A stretch of DNA of 64,000 nucleotides from Williamsia sp. 1135 (GTDB lineage: Bacteria > Actinomycetota > Actinomycetes > Mycobacteriales > Mycobacteriaceae): assembly GCF_002095395.1 (NCBI RefSeq), contig NZ_MJEI01000098.1, positions 1 through 64,000 of the forward strand, given 5' to 3'. Below are positions 22,624 to 31,127 of this stretch, piece by piece (position 1 is the first letter of the stretch; each line of letters begins with the position of its first letter). The notes under the pieces are model-generated. The model had not been told where the DNA came from and made no database searches. It worked only from the letters and a program-made list of their open reading frames with translations. Made by a program: the position numbers and the translations under genes.

Positions 22624-24047
22624 GTGACAGTTTTGATGGAGCAGGCGTCGGCGACGACGGTCTGTGGACAGACGAATCCGACTGGGATATCAGCGAGTTC
22701 ACCGAGCTGGGCGAAGAAGGGTCCGCAGTCGCGGTACCCGTCGTCGCCATCGTCGGACGGCCCAATGTGGGTAAGTCGTCGCTGGTGAACCGCATCCTCG
22801 GCCGACGTGAAGCCGTCGTCGAGGACATCCCGGGCGTGACCCGCGACCGCGTCTCGTACGACGCATCATGGGCCGGCAGGCGTTTCATGGTGCAGGACAC
22901 CGGCGGCTGGGAGCCCGATGCCAAGGGTATGGCGCAGTCGGTGGCACGGCAGGCCGAGGTGGCCATGAAAACCGCCGACGCCATCGTGCTCGTGGTCGAT
23001 GCCACCGTCGGTGCCACCACCACCGACGAAGCGGTCGCCAAGGTGTTGCGTCGCTCGAAGACCCCGGTGTTGCTCGCGGCCAACAAGGTCGATGACGAGC
23101 GGATCGAAACCGAAGCCGCCGCGCTGTGGTCGCTGGGCCTGGGGGAGCCGTACTCGGTGTCTGCCGCCCACGGCCGCGGTACCGGCGATCTTCTCGACAA
23201 GATCCTCGAGGCGCTGCCCGAAACCCCCAGAGAGACAACGCTCACCGGTGGCCCGCGTCGTGTGTCGCTGGTCGGCAAGCCCAACGTCGGCAAGAGTTCG
23301 CTGATGAACAAGCTCACCGGTGAAGACCGCGCCGTTGTCGACAACGTTGCGGGCACCACCGTTGATCCGGTCGATGAGCTCGTCGAACTCGGCGGCAAGA
23401 TCTGGAACTTCGTCGACACCGCCGGACTGCGCAAGAAGGTGCAGCAGTCGAGTGGCCACGAGTTCTATGCGTCTCTGCGGACCCGTTCGGCAATTGAAGC
23501 GGCCGAGGTGTCGGTGTTGCTGATCGACGCCTCCGAGCCCATCACCGAGCAGGACCAGCGCGTGCTGACGATGATCATCGACGCCGGTCGCGCGTTGGTG
23601 ATCGCCTTCAACAAGTGGGATCTGGTCGATGAGGACCGCCGACTGCAGCTCGAGAAAGAGGTCGACCGCGACCTCTCGCGGGTGCCCTGGGCGCGCAAGG
23701 TGAACATCTCGGCGCACACCGGTCGGGCCGTGCAGCGGCTCGTCCCCGCGCTCGAGACGAGCCTGGCGTCCTGGGACAAGCGGGTGTCCACCGGGCAGCT
23801 CAACACCTGGCTCAAGGCGGTTATCGCCGAGACCCCGCCGCCGATGCGTGGCGGCCGGTTGCCGCGTGTCCTGTTCGCGACGCAGGCCGCAACGCGCCCG
23901 CCTACGTTCGTCTTCTTCACCACGGGCTTCCTGGAGGCCGGCTATCGCCGCTTCCTGGAACGCAAACTGCGTGAAGAGTTCAACTTCGACGGCTCGCCGG
24001 TCAAGGTGAACGTGCGGGTGCGCGAGAAACGCGAACGCAAGAAGTAG
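22620..24047 (+). CDS. der: Ribosome biogenesis GTPase Der (EngA)
   Basis: The 475-residue protein has two tandem GTPase domains. The first has [25 protein letters not shown] and ANKVDDE; the second has [26 protein letters not shown] and [12 protein letters not shown]-terminal KH-like domain ([44 protein letters not shown]) completes the fold. The N-terminal 40 residues are acidic and variable. Der assists 50S subunit assembly. A strong hairpin follows and ends the operon. Confidence 0.95.
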   Translation: MSDSFDGAGVGDDGLWTDESDWDISEFTELGEEGSAVAVPVVAIVGRPNVGKSSLVNRILGRREAVVEDIPGVTRDRVSYDASWAGRRFMVQDTGGWEPDAKGMAQSVARQAEVAMKTADAIVLVVDATVGATTTDEAVAKVLRRSKTPVLLAANKVDDERIETEAAALWSLGLGEPYSVSAAHGRGTGDLLDKILEALPETPRETTLTGGPRRVSLVGKPNVGKSSLMNKLTGEDRAVVDNVAGTTVDPVDELVELGGKIWNFVDTAGLRKKVQQSSGHEFYASLRTRSAIEAAEVSVLLIDASEPITEQDQRVLTMIIDAGRALVIAFNKWDLVDEDRRLQLEKEVDRDLSRVPWARKVNISAHTGRAVQRLVPALETSLASWDKRVSTGQLNTWLKAVIAETPPPMRGGRLPRVLFATQAATRPPTFVFFTTGFLEAGYRRFLERKLREEFNFDGSPVKVNVRVREKRERKK

Positions 24048-24056
24048 TGATGTCGA

Positions 24057-24095
24057 GACGTCGGCCCCGGTCAGAAAGTGACCGGGGCCGACGTC
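24057..24095 (+). terminator. Terminator after der
   Basis: A perfect 17-bp stem (24057-24073 with 24079-24095) with a GAAAG loop starts nine bases after the der stop. It has no T-run, as often seen for actinobacterial terminators. It closes the housekeeping block. Confidence 0.8.
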
Positions 24096-24130
24096 GTCGT
24101 ACGAACCGGCCATGAGGCCAAACCGCATGC

Positions 24131-24170
24131 GAATCAAGCCCTTACCATTGAATCAAGACGTTGATATAAA
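24131..24170 (+). promoter_or_regulatory. Promoter/operator of MFS-MarR operon
   Basis: GAATCAAG occurs twice as direct repeats (24131-24138 and 24150-24157). The second copy overlaps an inverted repeat ATCAA-GACG-TTGAT (24152-24165). A promoter TTACCA-N17-TATAAA (24142-24170) runs through these elements. The MarR protein encoded at the end of the operon is the natural candidate to bind here. Confidence 0.5.
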
Positions 24171-24202
24171 GTCCTTGCTACTACGCGTCGAGAGGTTTGA
24201 GC

Positions 24203-25798
24203 ATGACTGGTTTAAATTCCGCGATCGCGCCTACACGCCGCAACCACGTCGAGGTGAACGTCCTCAGGACCGTGCTGATCGCCTGTGCGGGCCTGTTTGT
24301 CGCGTTCGCGCCGATCACGATGCTGTCGGTGTCGCTCAGTTCGATCGCCCGCTCGACAGGGGCCGACACCGCCGGCCTGCAGTGGGTGATCTCTCTGCTC
24401 GTCATCCCGATGGCGGCGCTCATCCTGTCGTTCGGTGTGCTGGGGGATCTGTACGGCCGACGCCGGATCTTTCAGGCCGGTCTGCTCTTGTGTGCGGTCG
24501 GTGGCACGACGTCGTTTGCTTCCGGATGGCTTGACGGCTCCTCGTCACTGCATCTGCTCTGGCTCGGCCAGCTGATCTCGGGTATCGGTGCGGCAGCGAT
24601 CATCCCGTCGAGCCTGGCCCTCATCAGCGCGGTGGAGACCGACTTCCGCAAGCGCAGCCGGTGGATTGGTCTGTGGGCGGCGACCATGGTGCTCTCGCTG
24701 GCGGTCGGCGGGTTCGTCGGCGGCGCGGTACTCCAAGTCGCCAGCTGGCACTGGATATTCGTCGTCATCATTCCGCTCGCCCTGATCGTGGGTCTGGTGG
24801 CGCAGTGGGCGATGGGCGAATCGTCGGCAGCACACGGCCGGCGTGCCGACCTCCCGGGACAGGTACTGGCCATCGTGGCGATCGTCGGCATCGTGGACGG
24901 GGTCATCGAAGGGGGCGCGGGAGGATTCGGGTCACCCCACTCGTGGGTCGCAATTGTGATCGGGCTACTCGCGCTGGGTGGTTTCATCGCGATCGAGCTG
25001 CAGACCGATTCGCCGATGCTCGACATGAAGCTGTTCGCCAACCCGGTATTCGCGGTGGCGGCCGGCGCCGCGGCCGTCGCGATGTTCGCCTACCTGGGTC
25101 TGGTGTTCCTGCTGTCGATCTTCCTGGGAGGCGCACAACATCTCGACGCCCTCATGATGGCCGGGCGGCTGGTCTTCTTGTTCGTCGCTTGCGCCATCGG
25201 CTCTCAACTAGCCGGAGTGCTGATCCACCGACTGGGAACGGGCGTCGTGCTGGTGACCGGTCTGGTGGTGTTGGCCCTCGGATTCGTCGTGCTCTCGGGC
25301 ATGGAGTTGCACTCGTCGCTCTGGGACGTTGGCTGGAGGCTTGCGATCGCTGGCTTCGGCATGGGGATCGTGCTGCCGACCGTCACGTCGGCCGCGGTGA
25401 ACGCCGTTCCACTGCATCAGGCGGGTATGGCGAGCGCAGGTATCAACGCGATCCGCCAGTTCGGCGGGGCGATGGGTCCTGCGGTCTTCGGTGTGCTCCT
25501 CGTGTCGTGGGCCAATACCGCTGCCACTGAGAACATCTCGAAGGTCGCGGACACAGGCGCTCGGCGGGATGGAGCGGCGCTGCTCGACGAGTACGGCGTG
25601 CAGCGCGGTGGCGCGCTGGCACACAGTGCCGCGCCGGGATCTCCGGTTGCCGAGGCATTCGGCATGGCACAGACGAGCGCTCTGCACAACACGGCCCTGG
25701 TGGCGGCCGCCGTGGCGCTGGTGGTGGCGGTAGTCTCCGGGGCAGTGTTTGCGCGATTGGCCGTCAACGCGCGCAACGTTCGGGCATCGGCGAGGTGA
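24203..25798 (+). CDS. MFS transporter, DHA2/EmrB-QacA-like drug exporter
   Basis: The 531-residue protein is strongly hydrophobic with about 14 membrane helices, the size of the 14-TM DHA2 drug:proton antiporters. Motif A is seen as LGDLYGRRRIFQAG after helix 2, and helix 5 has a motif-C-like region (LAVGGFVGGAVLQVASWHWIFVV). ATG at 24203 is preferred because GAGAGG lies seven bases upstream. Its stop overlaps the MarR gene, and such pairs typically form a substrate-inducible efflux unit. The substrate is not readable from the sequence. Confidence 0.85.
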   Translation: MTGLNSAIAPTRRNHVEVNVLRTVLIACAGLFVAFAPITMLSVSLSSIARSTGADTAGLQWVISLLVIPMAALILSFGVLGDLYGRRRIFQAGLLLCAVGGTTSFASGWLDGSSSLHLLWLGQLISGIGAAAIIPSSLALISAVETDFRKRSRWIGLWAATMVLSLAVGGFVGGAVLQVASWHWIFVVIIPLALIVGLVAQWAMGESSAAHGRRADLPGQVLAIVAIVGIVDGVIEGGAGGFGSPHSWVAIVIGLLALGGFIAIELQTDSPMLDMKLFANPVFAVAAGAAAVAMFAYLGLVFLLSIFLGGAQHLDALMMAGRLVFLFVACAIGSQLAGVLIHRLGTGVVLVTGLVVLALGFVVLSGMELHSSLWDVGWRLAIAGFGMGIVLPTVTSAAVNAVPLHQAGMASAGINAIRQFGGAMGPAVFGVLLVSWANTAATENISKVADTGARRDGAALLDEYGVQRGGALAHSAAPGSPVAEAFGMAQTSALHNTALVAAAVALVVAVVSGAVFARLAVNARNVRASAR

Positions 25799-26256
25799 TG
25801 ATGACGCAGGCGTACGGCGATGGGGAATCCACGCCTGATCTCACCTCGTTCGGCTTGCTGGTCAAAGACATCCACCATCTGTCGGTGCGTCGCGCGGATC
25901 CGCTGGTCACCCGGATCGGCTTGACGTTCGCCCAGTTCAATCTCCTCAAGGCCATCTCCAGGCAGCCGGGTATCACCGGGGCTGATCTTGCTGTCGTCAC
26001 GTTGGCCACCCCGCAGGCCGTCGCCCAGTTGTCGGCTCGGATCGAGGAAACCGGATACATCCGTCGCGAGCAGCTCAAGGGCCGGTCGATCGGGCACTAC
26101 GTGACGGACTCGGGATCGAAGGTGCTCGCCGAAGGCCACGAACTCATGTGGAGTGTCCATCAGAAGACCTTGTCGGTGCTCACCGAGCAAGAAAAGGTCG
26201 AGCTCGTTTCGATGCTCGGCCGGTTGCGAGCAAAGCTGATCGAAGACCTGGAGTAG
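25798..26256 (+). CDS. MarR family transcriptional regulator
   Basis: The 152-residue protein has a winged-helix core: LTFAQFNLLKAISRQPGITGADLAVVTLATPQAVAQLSARIEETGYIRREQLKGRSIGHYVTDSG. It covers recognition helix and wing, flanked by dimerisation helices. It starts within the exporter stop (TGATG), so it is cotranscribed and probably represses the operon through the repeats at 24131-24170. Starts at 25795, 25798 and 25801 differ by one or two residues. Confidence 0.85.
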   Translation: MMTQAYGDGESTPDLTSFGLLVKDIHHLSVRRADPLVTRIGLTFAQFNLLKAISRQPGITGADLAVVTLATPQAVAQLSARIEETGYIRREQLKGRSIGHYVTDSGSKVLAEGHELMWSVHQKTLSVLTEQEKVELVSMLGRLRAKLIEDLE

Positions 26257-26330
26257 CTCTTCTGCCAGGCGATTTTCGGTGCAGGTGGTGCCTGAGGTAA
26301 TCTCATTCGGCGGCCGGAAAACAGCCGCAA

Positions 26331-26404
26331 CGGGCTGTGGCGCAGTTTGGTAGCGTGCTTGACTGGGGGTCAAGTGGTCGCAGGTTCAAATCCTGTCAGC
26401 CCGA
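26331..26404 (+). tRNA. tRNA-Pro (anticodon GGG)
   Basis: A 74-nt cloverleaf is seen. The acceptor stem is CGGGCTG with CAGCCCG, and the anticodon stem is CTTGA/TCAAG with loop CTGGGGG, anticodon GGG (codon CCC). The T-loop is GGTTCAAATCC. The discriminator is A and CCA is not encoded. The gene stands alone; no integrase or duplicated 3' end was found beside it. Confidence 0.93.
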
Positions 26405-26408
26405 CAGT

Positions 26409-26440
26409 ATGGCCAGGTTGATCTTCATCGACCTGGCCAT
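26409..26440 (+). terminator. Terminator after tRNA-Pro
   Basis: ATGGCCAGGTTGAT and ATCGACCTGGCCAT form a 14-bp stem (one G-U pair) with a CTTC tetraloop, starting five bases after the tRNA. Confidence 0.75.
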
Positions 26441-26552
26441 TGTCGTTTCGCAAGGCCAGTTGGCCACAAACCCACTCGTTCCAGGGAAACCCAGGTGCAG
26501 CGACACTGGGTGTGCCTGGAGCTGCTGGGTCTGTGGTGCTGGGACGCGACCA

Positions 26553-27887
26553 TTAAGAGCGGTCTCCAGCCCAAATCGTGTCGTATGGGACCGGTCGTCC
26601 CAGGATTTGTTCGGCCGTTCGATGTCCTGATTTCACGGCAGCGGTCACGGTCGATGGATCGTCGGTCCAGGTGGCTTCGCCGGACAGGTAGAGCACGTTC
26701 TCGATCGGGATGGACAGGTCATCGTGATCGCTTCGGTCCGACCCCACTGTCATGTACGAGTACGAGCCGCGCGAGTACGGGTCGTCTTGCCAGCGGGTGA
26801 CGTGCACTCGATCGGGTTCGACGACACGCTCGCCGTACAGCCCGCGGAGTGCGTCGAGGACGGAGTTCGCGATGTGCTCGTCCGACCACGCGCGCGTTTC
26901 CCGGGCACAGGGGCCTGCCGCGAAGGTCAACAGTGTCGGGGAGCCATGCGCGTCGGATACGTCGTACCAGGAATGCCACCATCGACCGGCCTCACCCTGT
27001 TGACGAATCGCGTAGACGTCGTCGTCCCAGAACTTGTGGGGGAAGCGCAGGAAAACCTTCTCGAACGCGTTCATCTCGAGCCTGTCCAAGGCCTGCGAAT
27101 GGTGTTCGGGCAGTGGCGGATCGATCACGAACCCTGGTGACTTCAGCACCCCGATCGGGATTGTGACCACGATTCGGGTGGCGGAGAACGGGCCATGGCG
27201 GGTGTCGGCGGTAGCACCGCCGGGCGTCCACGTCACACGCGTCACCTCATGTTGGAGCCTCACATCGAGTCCCTGGGCCAAATGCGTGGCGAGTTCGTCG
27301 TAACCGTCGGGGAACACGACTTCGTCCCCGTCGATCGCATCGTCGTCGAGACCGTGCGCGTCGAGGTCGTCGAGCCACACGCCGAGTTGCTCCTCGGTCC
27401 GGTGGCGTAGGAACTCCCGAACTCGCATCGCCCGGTCGTCGTCCCACTTCAATTGGCTGAACGTCGTTTCCACCGCCTCGCCGAAGGAAGTGTGGGGTGC
27501 CGATGTTGCGATGGTCGTCGCGAAGTACTCATTGAACGAGTAGATATCAGACACAAATCGCTCGGTGGCCTCGTCGCTCAGACGCGTTCCGGTGGGGGAG
27601 TAATAGGCGATCGGTCGCCCGTCGGGTTGGTAGCTGCCGACGGTGAACTCGACGGTCCGCATGCCGAAGGCGTCGACTGCGTCGGCGACAGGGTTGCCGT
27701 CGACACCGTGAATCCAGGACGCGCCCTGGTCGACGACCTCACCGTCGCTGCGCGACGTCCAGACCCGGCCGCCCACCCGGTCACGTGCCTCCAGGACGAC
27801 GACCTGCCGGCCCTGGCTCGCAAGGATTCGTGCAGCGGTCAGTCCGGCAATCCCTGCGCCGACGATCAGAGTGTCAAAATCTGTCAA
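26553..27887 (-). CDS. Flavin monoamine oxidase family protein
   Basis: The 444-residue protein begins with the FAD-binding motif LIVGAGIAGLTAARIL, followed by VVLEARDRVGGRVWT and the family segment DQGASWIHG. It ends with YLSGEATWTDDPSTVTAAVKSGHRTAEQIL, the second flavin-contact region. There is no signal peptide, so it is cytosolic, unlike the Tat-exported homologue at 3.8 kb. It starts with TTG. The probable activity is FAD-dependent amine oxidation with unknown substrate. The DNA glycosylase gene lies upstream on the same strand, 74 bases away. Confidence 0.88.
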   Translation of the reverse strand: MTDFDTLIVGAGIAGLTAARILASQGRQVVVLEARDRVGGRVWTSRSDGEVVDQGASWIHGVDGNPVADAVDAFGMRTVEFTVGSYQPDGRPIAYYSPTGTRLSDEATERFVSDIYSFNEYFATTIATSAPHTSFGEAVETTFSQLKWDDDRAMRVREFLRHRTEEQLGVWLDDLDAHGLDDDAIDGDEVVFPDGYDELATHLAQGLDVRLQHEVTRVTWTPGGATADTRHGPFSATRIVVTIPIGVLKSPGFVIDPPLPEHHSQALDRLEMNAFEKVFLRFPHKFWDDDVYAIRQQGEAGRWWHSWYDVSDAHGSPTLLTFAAGPCARETRAWSDEHIANSVLDALRGLYGERVVEPDRVHVTRWQDDPYSRGSYSYMTVGSDRSDHDDLSIPIENVLYLSGEATWTDDPSTVTAAVKSGHRTAEQILGRPVPYDTIWAGDRS

Positions 27888-27961
27888 GGTCGTTCCGATC
27901 TATCGGCAGTTCGTGAATGCGACATGCACTGCTGGCGCTGGCCCCATCGAAGCACGAAAAA

Positions 27962-28780
27962 TCACGACTGTTCGCGCGAACACCACCATGTCGTTCGTCC
28001 GCCGACGGTTCCACGCGACATCGGGGCGTCACATCGTGGGCACGTGGCGTCCGTCTTGCGGTACGGGATGATCTCGCCGGTGTGGACGCCACCCTTCTTG
28101 ATCGCGGACCGGATGGCACGGCGCAGGATCACCCGTAGCTCGTCCAGTTCGTCTGTGGTCAGGGTTTTGGCGCGACGCGACGGTGACAGCTCGCTTTGCC
28201 ACAACACTTCGTCGGCGAGCAGATTGCCGATGCCGGCGATGGCAGCTTGATCGAGCAGCCTCGCTTTGAGCGGGGCTCCGCTGGAACCGATGCGGCGTCG
28301 GAACTCGTCGCGGCTGATCTCCGCGGCGTCGGGGCCGAGGGCGTCGATGTTCGGTTCGAGACGAACCCTGCCGAGGCGTCGCTTGTCGAAGAGGCGAAGT
28401 TGACCACCGTCGTCGAACGTCATGGCGAACCGCGTCCACTCGGGCTTGTCGGTGTCGCGTTCACCGACGTGGGGATCACCACCGCCATAGCGCGACGTCT
28501 GCTCACCATCCGGCGCGGTGACGATGATTCGCCCGCCCATACCGAGATGGATCCCGAGAGTGGGACCGGGTGTCCCGTCCGCGGTCACGGTTTCGCACCA
28601 CATGGCTTTGCCGCGTCGGCAGGCTTCGGTGAGTTGGCCGCCCTTGAGTGCCCGGGCGATCTCGCCCGGGCGATGCGGGCGGCACTCGAAGGTGTCGGTG
28701 TCGTCGATGTCGACGATGACCCGGTTCAGTGCTTTCTCGACGACTTGCCTGGCGTTCTCGACCTCAGGTAGTTCCGGCAT
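27962..28780 (-). CDS. Fpg/Nei family DNA glycosylase
   Basis: The 272-residue protein starts MPELPEVE with the catalytic Pro and Glu of the Fpg/Nei family, followed by a beta-clamp Lys (RRGKAMW). The helix-two-turn-helix is at LLDQAAIAGIGNLLADEVLW and a C-terminal zinc finger begins at TCPRC. The enzyme excises oxidised bases and nicks the abasic site. The zinc finger ends WWCSREQS: three Cys are present but the place of the fourth ligand is Glu. The product may therefore be a Nei-like or divergent Fpg2-type enzyme. Confidence 0.85.
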   Translation of the reverse strand: MPELPEVENARQVVEKALNRVIVDIDDTDTFECRPHRPGEIARALKGGQLTEACRRGKAMWCETVTADGTPGPTLGIHLGMGGRIIVTAPDGEQTSRYGGGDPHVGERDTDKPEWTRFAMTFDDGGQLRLFDKRRLGRVRLEPNIDALGPDAAEISRDEFRRRIGSSGAPLKARLLDQAAIAGIGNLLADEVLWQSELSPSRRAKTLTTDELDELRVILRRAIRSAIKKGGVHTGEIIPYRKTDATCPRCDAPMSRGTVGGRTTWWCSREQS

Positions 28781-28872
28781 TCATCCGGTGTACCCCGTCC
28801 TGGCGCGAAGCAACACGGGCGAATCGGGCCGGCGAACGCTCCGCCGTGCGATGAACGGGGGAGTGAGGAGGA

Positions 28873-29223
28873 TCAGCTCGGCTGTAGTCGGCCGAGGCGG
28901 GCGCGCAGAGCGGTTGCCGGCCTTCGCCTTCCGGAGCAGTGCTTGGACCACGTCCATGGTCGGCCGGATGGTGCCAAGGCCAGGGCCGCTGCGTTGAACA
29001 CCGAGACGGAGTCGTAGATCTTCGGGAGCGAAGTCATCGTGACACCAGAGCAACCGCCGAGGTTCGCGATCACGAAATCCCAGAAGTCGTGCTCGGGCGG
29101 AAACACGACGTGTAAGTGCGATCCTGACGGCGTCGACCTCACTGCGTCCGTGATCTCACCGAGCCATCGATCGTGCGCACCCGACCTCGTCAGCTGCACG
29201 ATCGTCACGTGTCCGTCCGACAT
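28873..29223 (-). CDS. Small hypothetical protein, probably frameshifted near 28972
   Basis: ATG at 29223 has a good ribosome site (GAGGGG six bases upstream). The first about 84 residues read as a real protein (TIVQLTRSGAHDRWLGEITDAV, LHVVFPPEHDFWDFVIANLGG). I do not recognise the family. After ALALA the frame turns to sequence with poor codon use (WTWSKHCSGRRR). A -1 shift near 28972 opens a better frame with high third-position G+C (TIRPTMDVVQALLRKAKAGN) that runs to 28781. Either the gene carries a one-base deletion or the read does; the intact protein would have about 147 residues. Confidence 0.55.
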   Translation of the reverse strand: MSDGHVTIVQLTRSGAHDRWLGEITDAVRSTPSGSHLHVVFPPEHDFWDFVIANLGGCSGVTMTSLPKIYDSVSVFNAAALALAPSGRPWTWSKHCSGRRRPATALRARLGRLQPS

Positions 29224-29338
29224 GTTATCCCCTCAGCACACCCGGTAGTGACGCTCGTCACGTCATGGTTGACCGTATTGTGCCCTACGCCACACAGTGC
29301 CGATGAACTTCCGCAGATGTTGCTATGTCATGTCGAAG

Positions 29339-30055
29339 TCACCGAGCCTGTAGTGACGTCATCATGTGCGCCTCTGCGGCGACCTTCGTCAGCCCGAGTG
29401 CGGACAAGGGGCCCTCGCCGTTCTCATACTCCAGCAGGGCAAGCAGGATGTGTTCGGTCCCGGCGTTGTCGGCGCCCAAACGCAGGGCTTCGCGAAAAGT
29501 CAGTTCCAGAACCTTCTTGGCTCCCATGTCGAAAGGAACGAGTGCCGGCATGTCGGTGGCCCGCGCAGGGAACGTGCCTGCCACTGCGGTACGCAGCTCA
29601 TCGAGATCTACGCCGAGTCCCGAGATGATCCGAACGGCCATCGAGTCGAGGTCGCCGATGAGACCCAGGGTGAGGTGTCCTGTCGTGATCTCGGCGTGCC
29701 CGGCCGAGCGCGCTTCTTCCTGTGAGGCGACAACGACGTTCCGGGCGCGCAGCGTGAAACGGTTGAATCCCTGGCTCGGGTCGAGAGCCGGTATCGACGA
29801 ATCGGCCTTGGTTACAAAGCGCTTTTGCGCCGCCTGCTTGGTGACACCCATGCTCACTCCGATGTCGGTCCAGGACGCGCCAGAACGTCGCGCTTGATCG
29901 ACGAAGTGGCCGATCAGGTGATCGGCGATATCGCCGAGATGGTCCGCAGTGAGTACAGCGGTCGACAGTTGTTCGAGCGTATTGGTGTGGACAGTGGTGA
30001 TGGCTTCGATCAGGTCGTCGAGGCGAACCTGCTTGATCGGTGTGGGGGGCGTCAT
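29339..30055 (-). CDS. HTH plus Clp N-terminal domain protein
   Basis: The 238-residue protein has an N-terminal helical region with a helix-turn-helix (SGASWTDIGVSMGVTKQAAQKRF, about 55-80). A Clp N-terminal (ClpA/ClpC repeat) domain follows, with two half-repeats: FTLRARNVVVASQEEARSAGHAEITTGHLTLGLIGD and KKVLELTFREALRLGADNAGTEHILLALL. There is no AAA+ module. It looks like a DNA-binding regulator with a Clp-N sensor or adaptor domain. ATG at 30055 is chosen because conserved sequence starts there. Two identical-pattern palindromes directly upstream suggest autoregulation. It is the last gene of a three-gene - strand cluster. Confidence 0.75.
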   Translation of the reverse strand: MTPPTPIKQVRLDDLIEAITTVHTNTLEQLSTAVLTADHLGDIADHLIGHFVDQARRSGASWTDIGVSMGVTKQAAQKRFVTKADSSIPALDPSQGFNRFTLRARNVVVASQEEARSAGHAEITTGHLTLGLIGDLDSMAVRIISGLGVDLDELRTAVAGTFPARATDMPALVPFDMGAKKVLELTFREALRLGADNAGTEHILLALLEYENGEGPLSALGLTKVAAEAHMMTSLQAR

Positions 30056-30058
30056 GCC

Positions 30059-30075
30059 GTCAACCGTAGGTTGAC
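30059..30075. promoter_or_regulatory. Operator copy 1, GTCAAC-N5-GTTGAC
   Basis: A perfect inverted repeat GTCAAC-CGTAG-GTTGAC begins four bases upstream of the Clp-N/HTH gene start. A second copy lies 28 bp further upstream. It is a likely operator of the adjacent HTH protein. Confidence 0.65.
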
Positions 30076-30086
30076 GGCAAGGATTC

Positions 30087-30103
30087 GTCAACCTTTAGTT
30101 GAC
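30087..30103. promoter_or_regulatory. Operator copy 2, GTCAAC-N5-GTTGAC
   Basis: The second copy, GTCAAC-CTTTA-GTTGAC, has its centre 28 bp from copy 1. It overlaps the stop codon of the MerR-HEAT gene, so the site is embedded partly in coding sequence. Confidence 0.65.
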
Positions 30104-31125
30104 GAGCCGGGGTGTTTCCGGGTGGATCTCGCGTTCCGGCTGCTCAGCACCGCTCTCGCCGTATAAGCGACCGCGAGGTCCCCGTCATCAATGAGTCGCG
30201 ACAGTGCGAGATGGGCAGCCACGCCTGGGATCTCCGTCAGTGCCTGGGTCAGGCGAGAACGCACCGGGGGTTCGCTGCTCTCGTCCAGAGCCTCCAGCAG
30301 CGCACCGGTCAGTTCGTCAGCGGTTTGCTGAGTCTGCGCGAGAGCGCCCAACGCGTCAGCTGCCTCTACGTCGCGCGAACCCGCGACGATCGCATCGATG
30401 AGGGTCGGTGCGGCGCGGATCAAACCTCTCGAACCCAATTCGATGGCCGCCTGACTACGAATGGTGATGTCGTCGTCTGCGAGAGCGAGTTCAAGGAGCG
30501 TGGTTGCCTCGGGCCCGTCAATTTTCGCAATGGCCATAGTTGCGCGACGCCGGACGTCGGTGTCCGATGACTCGAGTCCGCGCGCCAACGCAGCGACGGC
30601 GTCGTTACCCAGCCTCGCCAGCGACCAACCAAGTGCGCCTGCGACGTTCGGGACGACTTCGACGAGGAGCGCGTCTGCGAGCACGTCGGCAGGCGCAGAA
30701 CCGTCCTCCGTCGCAGAAAATACTGCCTGTTGGCGGCGAGCTGGGCGATCCGACCCCAGATCACGCACGAGTTCGATCAGACCGAGCACGTCGCTCCAGG
30801 TGCCCGGGTCGGTGTCGTTCACCTGTTGAAGCCGTTCGAGCAACTCCTGTTCGCGCGCAAGTCTTTCGCGGGTCTGGTCGACGAGCTCGCCGACCAATGC
30901 GGTCGGGGTGAAGTCCGGGTCATCGAGAGCCCGTTGGACCTCGCGCAAGGACAACCCCAGCGACCGAAGGCTTTCGACTCGAAAGATTCGGAGTATGTCA
31001 TCGTTCGAGTACTCGCGATATCCACCGTCGCTGCGATCCGGCGGGCTCACGAGACCAAGGGAGTCGTAGTGCCGCAGCATGCGCGCGCTGACGCCCGTTC
31101 GCCGCGCCAGCTCTCCGATCAGCAC
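30088..31125 (-). CDS. MerR family regulator fused to HEAT repeats
   Basis: Residues 1-110 are a MerR domain: MLIGELARRTGVSARMLRHYDSLGLVSPPDRSDGGYREYS, then the dimerisation helix. Residues about 140-330 are HEAT-like repeats (LARLGNDAVAALARGLESSDTDVRRRATMAIAKI, LALADDDITIRSQAAIELGS). The HEAT array takes the place of the small effector domain of classical MerR proteins and probably binds a protein. It follows the HEAT-repeat gene by two bases, so both are cotranscribed. A MerR-type operator sits at the head of the operon, at 31818-31846. Confidence 0.82.
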   Translation of the reverse strand: MLIGELARRTGVSARMLRHYDSLGLVSPPDRSDGGYREYSNDDILRIFRVESLRSLGLSLREVQRALDDPDFTPTALVGELVDQTRERLAREQELLERLQQVNDTDPGTWSDVLGLIELVRDLGSDRPARRQQAVFSATEDGSAPADVLADALLVEVVPNVAGALGWSLARLGNDAVAALARGLESSDTDVRRRATMAIAKIDGPEATTLLELALADDDITIRSQAAIELGSRGLIRAAPTLIDAIVAGSRDVEAADALGALAQTQQTADELTGALLEALDESSEPPVRSRLTQALTEIPGVAAHLALSRLIDDGDLAVAYTARAVLSSRNARSTRKHPGSSTKG

Positions 31126-31127
31126 CG

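Noticed and set aside
26331-26440. tRNA-Pro as attachment site of a genomic island
   Set aside because: No integrase and no duplicated tRNA 3' end were found; the repeat after it is a terminator hairpin.
28196-28771. 191-codon + strand frame opposite the Fpg/Nei gene
   Set aside because: It is antisense to the glycosylase, and lacks a ribosome site and motifs.
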